This document shows, in pieces, positions 59,501 through 64,000 of a stretch of DNA of 64,000 nt. Both the position numbers and the translations under genes were made by a program. Under the pieces are notes generated by a model. It ran no database searches. It had not been told where the DNA came from and saw nothing but the letters and a program-made list of their open reading frames with translations. The stretch is taken from positions 372,001 to 436,000 of the forward strand of contig BQMF02000142.1 of NCBI GenBank assembly GCA_027922465.2. The letters are read 5' to 3'. Every line of letters starts with the position of its first letter. The first letter of the stretch is position 1. The stretch is from Turritopsis dohrnii. Its lineage: Eukaryota; Cnidaria; Hydrozoa; Anthoathecata; Oceaniidae.

Positions 59501-62465
59501 TCGAAATATCGTGATTTATAAAATCTGTGTTTTCTATGTTTTATAAAATAAATAAATATATATATATACCGTATTTCCTCTAATAAATGCCGCCCTCTGA
59601 TAAACGCCGCCCTCTATTAAACGCCGCACTTATAGCCAAATGTTTGTCGTAAACGCCGCCCTCTAATAAACGCCTCCCTCTATTAAACGCCGCATCTTGG
59701 AAAGCGGTGTTTATTAGAAAACAGGTTAAACAAGAATTATAAAAAAGCTTTCATCTCATACAAGAGAACGGCAACAGTGATATTGCTCTTCTTTGACATT
59801 TTCGTGAACATATCTTTTGTGTAAAACATTATCACACAATTTTTTGTAACCTTTTTAAGGATAAGGAAACATTATTATTTAAGATTGCTTCTGTCCAATT
59901 TTTCATTTTGTAATAAACGCCTCCCTCTATTAAACGCCGCGTCCAAAACCTTGAATTTGTAATAAATGCCGCGGCGTTTATTAGAGGAAATACGGTACTT
60001 GAATTTATAGACTTGAATTTATTTTTAATGAAAAACTGTCAATGCTCCTAATTCCAGACACAAATTGAAACATATTCCCACTGTCGGAAACTTAAAAAAC
60101 ACAGCACATCTACTGCCAACCAAACTATATATATAATAACACAAAATTTTAAATCAGTGATAACTAAATTTATTTCAATGCTAGAAATTACCAATATGCA
60201 GTTAGAATTTATTTTTAAAGGTTTCTTTTAAAATAGTTACTTCAAAAATTGACTGCTCTCTTGAGAGACATGCGTATTTTTATGAACTCTATGTACAATG
60301 GTAAAAAATAACAAAGGCAGAGGTCATGAAACATTGTACGAAACAGAGGGCTTTGACTGGTCGAAAAGTTATGTTTAAAAATTAGTTGAGGAATTAAAAT
60401 GAATTCAGAACATGCTTTTAGACAGAATTATCATAAATAAAGTCAAATAAAAAGGTTCTGTACCTCTTAATGAACACCTAACAAATTAAGCCTTCCCTGA
60501 AGATGTAAGAGAATTCTTACAAGTTGAAACTTAATTAACAATCATCTTTAATATCTAATTTGTTAAATGGTTTTTATGTGATATTTTATATGATTTTACA
60601 CCTGAAGATGCTACACAGATGTGCAGCGAAATATTGTGGAATCGTAAATAAAATTCTTAAGAATAATAATGAAACTTTTCGTAATTCTGTTTATTTTCAA
60701 ACTTCTTAATGAGTATTAAAATAAATAGGCCATTAATGATTCCTCACAGTCCATTCTTCATGTGCTGGTGGTAATTGCTCTCTATTGCTATGTTTCATAG
60801 AAAATTTTATTCAGTTATACATGGTGAACTTGGCAAGAGTGACTGTATATTTTCATGACAAGAATCTTTGTTTACATTTTGTTTCCGAAATAAGGAAGGC
60901 TGTCCATAATTTGGCACATTGACAGAATCCTTATATAGTATACTTTTTAGATAAAATCTTGTTACAAACAATTCCATCTTGAGCCATATGTTGGCCTTGA
61001 TTAGCTCCTATTTATCTATTAAATATTATTTAATTTATATATTAGAAATTAATAATTTATAGATTCCATTTTTTGACACATTTCATTAGTATATATATAT
61101 ATATATAATATATGGGTGAAAAAATGTCTATTCCTTCTTCCTGGTCATCATCTCTATTTCGTCTTGGTGGTTATTTCTGCTATTTGATGGTCTCCAATTA
61201 AATTAACATTGTAAGCAAATAATCTTGCAAATACTAATTTTATAATACATTCTATATATTAGTGACGAATCCAAATTCTAAATCTCAAATTGACACACCC
61301 ATTGAGAAAGTTTTCAACAAACATGAACAAGAGAAAAAGCGAAAATATAATGACCGAGTGTTGAACAATGAGCATGGCTCATTCACTCCTCTTGTGTACT
61401 CAATTACTGGAGGAATGAGTTGCGAGGCATCAGTGTTCCATAAACATCTTGCTGAGAAGATTGCCACGAAGACCGGTCAAAGATATGAGCATATTATGAG
61501 CTGGATACGCTGTAAGCTATCCTTCATTATAATGTGTTCAGCTTTGCTCTGTCTTCGGGGCAGTCGGACTGTTGGCATGTGGACTGTGTTGATGATTTTC
61601 ATTTCGCATGTGATGGGGCCAGACTGTAGTATTTTTTCTTCTTAGGAGTTTTTGTACTCGGAATATCCGAGAGTTTGCGGCCGTACAGTCTTTTTTGGCC
61701 TAATGGATTTTAATATGTACATGCACAATGTGCAGTTTTTTGGTTTACTGTATTTGTTTTTCTAATCCAATCGTAGCTTTCTCAGCTTTCTAGCGTTTTC
61801 CTGGGCACTACAGATTGTTTTTTTAGTCATACAAGCAGATTTGATTTTCATTACACAATATAGTGGTCTTTATGTATATAACATATTTTAATTTATTTTA
61901 TCATCTAATTGAATATATTGTTTTTAATTTCTATTATATATTAATTTGAGAGCATTGTCTGCACAATGTGTCTGAGACTTGTATCCCTTCCTCTCTTAAC
62001 ATCAGAAGTCCTATTACCATGATAAAATTGCTTTTGATGAATCGCATAAAAACATTTTCAAATATATATGCAAAACCAAAAAAAAAAAACCAAAATAAAT
62101 ATATAACAATATAATACAGAAAAGACACCCTATCAGACTGGCATTATTTACTATCAACTTACAGGTCACAATTCATGTATTAAGTAAAATTCCTAAGCAA
62201 CTTCCTAAGTATTACCTGTCTAGAAACTGTAATGATATCTCCAGGACGTATTGTAAGTTCACCGTTGGCTGAATCCCCATCAAAATCGTATAGCACCGTA
62301 GCCTATACATCAAGAAAAAACAATCTTTTCTTGTATAAAGCATAAAAATATAACGTTGACTTTTAGTAGGCATAAAAGACGCTTTTTAATAAACATATTG
62401 ATTTTCTCAGGTGTTAAAAATCAGAAATCTATAACAGCACTCGCACCCACCTGAAGGGTCGCCAT
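41551..62465 (-). CDS. SH3-PX-BAR sorting nexin (SNX9/SNX18/SNX33 family)
   Basis: Seventeen exons, minus strand: 62451-62465, 62216-62302, 52674-52748, 52211-52476, 51842-51935, 51535-51660, 49741-49855, 49517-49656, 48945-49048, 48735-48838, 48447-48524, 48279-48355, 46994-47083, 45379-45435, 45077-45134, 44163-44254 and 41551-41643; total 1671 nt, 556 residues. SH3 domain (about 4-58; VLYDFDGDS, EGWWEGHV, GLFPAAYVE) is split by intron 2. A Ser/Tyr-rich linker (60-150) precedes the PX domain (about 188-305; HRFKHFDWLYERL, VPPLP, RRYLLEMWMNRVARHPVL). The BAR domain fills 310-556. The family binds dynamin and N-WASP through SH3, phosphoinositides through PX, and curves membranes in endocytosis. 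The last exon is the least certain: it keeps phase and helix character (ANHLTEVMENLAALIEKE) and ends in TAA. Introns are loaded with repeats. Confidence 0.9.
41880..42045 (-). pseudogene. possible THAP zinc-finger fragment
   Basis: Minus-strand frame with KDCVLCEDHFHFDCIKQEL followed by KPQKEELKTLFVSTIFGHK. C-x2-H-F and a degenerate AVPTIF box (FVSTIF) about 30 residues on are the second half of a THAP C2CH domain. The first zinc cysteines are not visible upstream without a splice. It lies in the last intron of the sorting nexin gene, so a transposon relic (THAP-type transposase) is the simplest reading. Confidence 0.4.
42819..42933 (+). mobile_element. CCCAGTGGG-family MITE, copy 19
   Basis: ACAGTAGGCAAAATCTTC, then AAGTCACTGCGACGGAGAGC and TATAGAAATGCACTCC; the right end is eroded to GAGTGCCGTG. 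Confidence 0.8.
43606..43675. repeat. 18-bp microsatellite-like repeat
   Basis: Three or four units of GTTACTATAACAACAACA. Confidence 0.9.
43724..43931 (+). repeat. dispersed repeat, copy B (partner at 12704)
   Basis: Same orientation as copy A, with an extra ~15 bp (AATAATAAACAGCTGCTCG) near the middle. Both copies end at TTCATTATCTTTAA(A)GA. Confidence 0.85.
43932..44115. repeat. ACA/ACG simple-sequence tract
   Basis: Low-complexity stretch of ACGAC, AACAAC and ACAACA words, which produces long but meaningless Thr-rich and Val-rich open frames on the two strands. Confidence 0.8.
44330..45090 (-). repeat. 59-bp minisatellite repeating an exon end and its splice donor
   Basis: Thirteen units, mostly 59 bp (56-60), with core AGTCGAAGTGTAGAAAGGTG. 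On the gene's strand every unit carries a copy of the 3' end of exon 15 and its donor, CAGCTATGTTTG followed by GTAAGC. The rightmost unit contains the real exon end (45077). Counting from the left, units 1, 3 and 10-13 keep GTAAGC; units 2 and 4-9 have GTTAGC. It fills most of the intron between exons 15 and 16. Confidence 0.92.
45309..45352. repeat. 21-bp tandem duplication
   Basis: Two copies of GTCAAATTAAACTCCATAGAG in the sorting nexin intron between exons 14 and 15. Confidence 0.9.
45661..45747. mobile_element. 87-bp MITE with 9-bp target duplication
   Basis: The ends TAGCCAGGAGACCCA and TGGGTCTCCTGGCTA are perfect inverted repeats. GTTCTCAAC flanks both sides (45652-45660 and 45748-45756). 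A 9-bp duplication fits Mutator-like elements. Confidence 0.88.
47413..47549. repeat. 35-bp tandem repeat, four units
   Basis: Units of GTCTAGGTATAAGGTAGGGC plus a ~15-bp tail (GTGGAAACACAGTAG), with few substitutions. Intronic. Confidence 0.9.
51980..52092 (-). mobile_element. CCCAGTGGG-family MITE, copy 20
   Basis: Reverse order: GGAAATTTGCTAAACATCAC, GAGTGCATTTCTAAAG, CTCTTTGTTGCAGTGA, ending TTGCCAAACTGGG. It lies between exons 5 and 4 of the sorting nexin gene. Confidence 0.8.
53465..54366. repeat. pair of diverged direct repeats in intron 2 of the sorting nexin
   Basis: 53465-53620 and 54112-54366 share AGATGTTTTTT(A/G)ATTTCATTG, ATAACA(T/C)GAAAA, AGTCCTAC(T/C) and the TTCATATTC(T/C)TTCGTTA block; the second copy has about 90 extra bases in the middle. 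Family unknown. Confidence 0.7.
55246..55345 (-). mobile_element. CCCAGTGGG-family MITE, copy 21 (truncated)
   Basis: Reverse order, left end lost: GGTGGGCTTCACTACAAAGG, GTGCATGCCCATAGAAAT, then AATGCTCTTCATTACATTGA. Confidence 0.65.
55681..55740 (+). ncRNA. hammerhead-like motif
   Basis: CTGAAGA, one T, stem GTAAG-AGATA-CTTAC, GAAA, then hairpin AAGC-TTC-GTTT and A at the cleavage position. Stem I is not convincing. It lies in the sorting nexin intron with no coding element attached. Confidence 0.3.
55752..56205. repeat. dispersed repeat, second copy (ACTAGTAACTCG type)
   Basis: Shares its first ~25 bp and last ~90 bp with 35930-36260; the middle is different and contains TGACGTCA. Unclassified. 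Confidence 0.5.
56792..57609. mobile_element. 818-bp foldback element of TATATC palindromes, 6-bp TSD
   Basis: The ends TATGGAAGCCGATTGTCACA and its mirror are perfect inverted repeats. Inside, both arms are chains of the short palindrome GATATACTAAGTATATC and variants (TGATATTC, CTTGGTATATCA) over about 200 bp. GTTGCC flanks both sides (56786-56791 and 57610-57615), and joining the flanks restores the PLE2 sequence. The core has no transposase frame. Confidence 0.92.
57616..59035 (-). pseudogene. PLE2 reverse transcriptase, frameshifted
   Basis: Minus strand, N to C: ERSLKDDPNIIIKEADKGSA, then a frameshift into IGRFYMLPKIHKW and VSGRPVISN, another into FDVVSLYPNISHDEGL, the GTAIGTKMAPPYA block, and WWRYIDDIFLIW with YIDD as catalytic box. 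Then follow the FLDV thumb block and KLKKILSDIHIL, up to KLPKIG at the foldback insertion. Beyond the insertion (about 56700-56785) a Cys cluster GCGGKRCEMC continues in a different frame. At least three frame breaks exist, so no protein is made. No GIY-YIG blocks were found in the remaining ~150 bp before the arm. Confidence 0.88.
59569..59995. mobile_element. 427-bp MITE, TIR CCGTATTTCCTCTAATAAA
   Basis: CCGTATTTCCTCTAATAAA at the left and its mirror TTTATTAGAGGAAATACGG at the right, with TA on both sides. The arms contain repeated AAACGCCGCCCTCTA words. It sits almost directly against the outer end of the PLE2 right arm. Confidence 0.88.
60602..60660 (+). ncRNA. hammerhead-like motif
   Basis: CTGAAGA, one T, stem GCTACAC-AGAT-GTGCAGC (one A-C mismatch), then GAAA and ...AATC at the cleavage position, with TTTAC and GTAAA available as an imperfect stem I. 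A weaker relative lies at about 60496-60535. Confidence 0.35.
61262..61645 (+). pseudogene. retroelement-associated ORF fragment
   Basis: About 127 codons open, starting after an AG with no ATG. The segment KRKYNDRVLNNEHGSFTPLV, then YSITGGMSCEASVFHKHLAE, ITRCKLSF-like IRCKLSF and LCLRGSRT, recurs (from memory) at the C-terminus of many cnidarian predicted proteins of retrotransposon origin. The last ~40 residues look out of family. It lies in intron 2 of the sorting nexin gene on the opposite strand. Function unknown. Confidence 0.5.
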
Positions 62466-62671
62466 CTTTGTTATGGGTTCGAAGGCTAGCCATCACGTGA
62501 TCTACTTTCGCAGCATAAGCTTTTTTTATCCATTCACGCCACCCACTACCACATAATACACACGCAGAACAAATCTTCCTGACCTTATATTTCCCACATG
62601 CTTTCTATAACTTCTACCTTCTTTCCTCTCCACCACGACCTCCTCAGCATACCCTTCGAACACACCTCTGA
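62466..62671. promoter_or_regulatory. probable promoter region of the sorting nexin gene
   Basis: The ~200 bp upstream of the minus-strand ATG at 62465 is free of recognised repeats and richer in C on the plus strand than its surroundings. No TATA box or named site was identified; the assignment is by position only. Confidence 0.3.
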
Positions 62672-63908
62672 GAGTGCGTTTACATGAGAGCCGTAGTGAA
62701 CTCAAAACCGGTTTGAAATTTCAATCCTCCCGTTACGAGTTTAGATACGGGTAATTATTTCACTACGGCTCCTGGTCAAACCTTCAGCGCTGTTTACATG
62801 ATAAAGGCCGTACTGAAATTCTACCCGTGATGATTTCAAACCTAGTTGTGAAGTAGGTTTGAAATATCGATACGGCTTGGAAAGGTGTGAAAGTTTTCAC
62901 ATTTCATTGTTTTATCATAAAATGTGTTAACAAGCATGCGCATGTTAATTAAATTTTGCTGACACATATGAAATAAAAATGCAGAATGTGCTAAATTTAT
63001 TCAATCATGTATAAAAAATATTTCTACCCGTATTGAAATCTCAAACCGTTGTGAGTTCAGCATGGCTCTTATGTATGAAGTTAATTCGACGCCAAAATCT
63101 CGTTTATCAAGTCGTCGAGTCGTTTTAGATGTTGACTCGTGACGTCATTAACCGTTTTAGAAGTTAACGCGGTTCACAATAAGTCGACATACAAGTCGTC
63201 GAGTCGTTTTAGATGAACACTCGTTTTTCAATTTGAGGCGTTTTAGAAGTTGGGGTCGCTAGATGCTGTGTAATTGAGGCGCTTCGGAAGATTAGCCGTT
63301 TTAGATGTTCAGTCGGTTCAGAAAATGAGGCGGTGCAACCTGATTACCAGTTTCTCTAAATCAGTGCTGGCTTTCACACAAAAACAGATTTTTGTGTCAT
63401 ATTTACATAAGTCATGATGCTGGCCGTCATGTTTTCTAGTTAGTTGCATGAAGCATGGACAGTTGCATGGTTATGAATGAGAAAATGCCCAAACTGTGAA
63501 GGATTCCCTTTTCTTTCAGATACATTTGATTGTTTGTTAGAATTCTGAAAGATCCCTTCTATTTATCTTTATATAATGAAAGATGTTCATGTTCTGTTAT
63601 TGTGGAACACCCTATATCGCCTGCTTCAAGTAAGGGACTCACGAATAGTGTCATTTGGAATAAACAGATCATGAAATTTTAATAGGTCTTGATATGAAAG
63701 ACCGACAAATTTTGAACAACGGGTCATCATCTGAAACGAACAAACTTCTAAAACGCCTTCATTTGAAAAACGAGTGTTCATCTAAAACGACTCGACGACT
63801 TGAATGTCGACTTATTGTGAACCGCGTTAACTTCTAAAACGATTCGACGACTTGACAAACGAGATTTTGGCGCCGAATTAACTTCATACTTATGTAAAAA
63901 CACACTCG
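62672..63908. mobile_element. inverted-repeat element X, split by element Y
   Basis: The left end GAGTGCGTTTACATGAGAGC continues into CGTAGTGAACTCAAAACCGG. The reversed right end reads GAGTGTGTTTTTACATAAGA and GCCATGCTGAACTCACAACG, an imperfect inverted repeat of about 55 bp. The right repeat is cut after position 63073 by element Y and resumes at 63895. Without Y the element is about 416 bp. Another copy of the TCATGTAAAC end appears at the window edge (63987-64000). Confidence 0.8.
63074..63888. mobile_element. 815-bp foldback element Y, 6-bp TSD, nested in X
   Basis: The ends TATGAAGTTAATTCG and mirror continue as inverted repeats for about 170 bp with GCCAAAATCTCG and repeated CAAGTCGTCGAGTCGTTTTA words. 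The target duplication CTTATG lies at 63068-63073 and 63889-63894. The ~450-bp centre has no open frame of note. Confidence 0.9.
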
Positions 63909-64000
63909 TAGAGAGAGCTAGAAACTAGTAAATCTATTGTTTCGATGTTTACTCGACAAAACTCTCCAAGACCGCATCGAAATTTCTCATGTAAACAGAA

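Larger units (their letters stand above)
56252..59552 (-). mobile_element. Penelope-like retroelement PLE2, decayed, inverted flanking arms
   Basis: Arms of about 340 bp at 56252-56596 and 59211-59552 are inverted copies of each other (for example ACACATAGT...GTCGAAATATCGTGA and GATAGCAGTGTTAAGC with their mirrors). Between them is a broken Penelope-type RT on the minus strand. It has the same plan as PLE1 but is older: arms more diverged, several frameshifts, and an 818-bp foldback insertion. It lies in intron 2 of the sorting nexin gene. Confidence 0.88.

Overview
The window is AT-rich animal nuclear DNA. Genes are split by short GT-AG introns, and the space between and inside them is packed with small DNA transposons, retroelements, SINEs and tandem repeats. 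A cnidarian (hydrozoan or anthozoan) is the most likely source. The reasons are the gene set, the Penelope-like elements with inverted flanking repeats, TTAGGG-type telomere-like repeats, and short inverted-repeat families that resemble ones I know from cnidarian genomes. The species is not determined, and other invertebrates are not excluded.

Layout. 1.6-2.6 kb (+): a four-pass claudin/PMP22-like membrane protein. 5.3-8.4 kb: a nearly intact Penelope-like retroelement (PLE1) with inverted flanking copies of its 3' end, interrupted by a 411-bp MITE inside its GIY-YIG endonuclease. 10.2-11.6 kb (+): a secreted fibrinogen-related lectin with a C-terminal fucolectin-like domain. 14.5-16.9 kb (+): a secreted tyrosinase with an N-terminal von Willebrand A domain. 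19.5-24.3 kb (-): LRPAP1 (RAP), the ER chaperone of LDL-receptor-family proteins, reconstructed in seven exons. 25.3-28.5 kb (-): two tandem GNAT acetyltransferases of the RimJ/RimL type. 29.6-31.3 kb: an internally deleted piggyBac element with TTAA ends. 31.9-36.5 kb (-): HSD17B12-type 3-ketoacyl-CoA reductase, ten exons summing to 305 codons plus stop. 41.5-62.5 kb (-): an SH3-PX-BAR sorting nexin (SNX9/18/33 family) in 17 exons; its 9.5-kb second intron holds a decayed second Penelope-like element (PLE2), a palindromic 818-bp foldback element and other repeats. 62.7-64 kb: one inverted-repeat element nested inside the terminal repeat of another.

The genes do not form an operon or pathway. 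LRPAP1 (ER chaperone), HSD17B12 (ER fatty-acid elongation) and SNX9 (endocytic membrane remodelling) are ordinary housekeeping functions; the lectin and the tyrosinase look like secreted immune or matrix proteins. The exon models were built by hand from reading frames, splice consensus and phase. For the five main multi-exon genes (claudin-like, LRPAP1, HSD17B12, SNX9-like, tyrosinase) all exon phases close and the totals are multiples of three.

The most unusual material is repeat biology: a ~59-bp minisatellite in the sorting-nexin gene that repeats an exon 3' end together with its splice donor about 13 times; a swarm of about two dozen ~120-bp MITEs; two foldback elements of almost equal length (818 and 815 bp) with 6-bp target duplications; hammerhead-ribozyme-like motifs in the retroelement ends; and a foldback element whose arms are telomere-like repeats.
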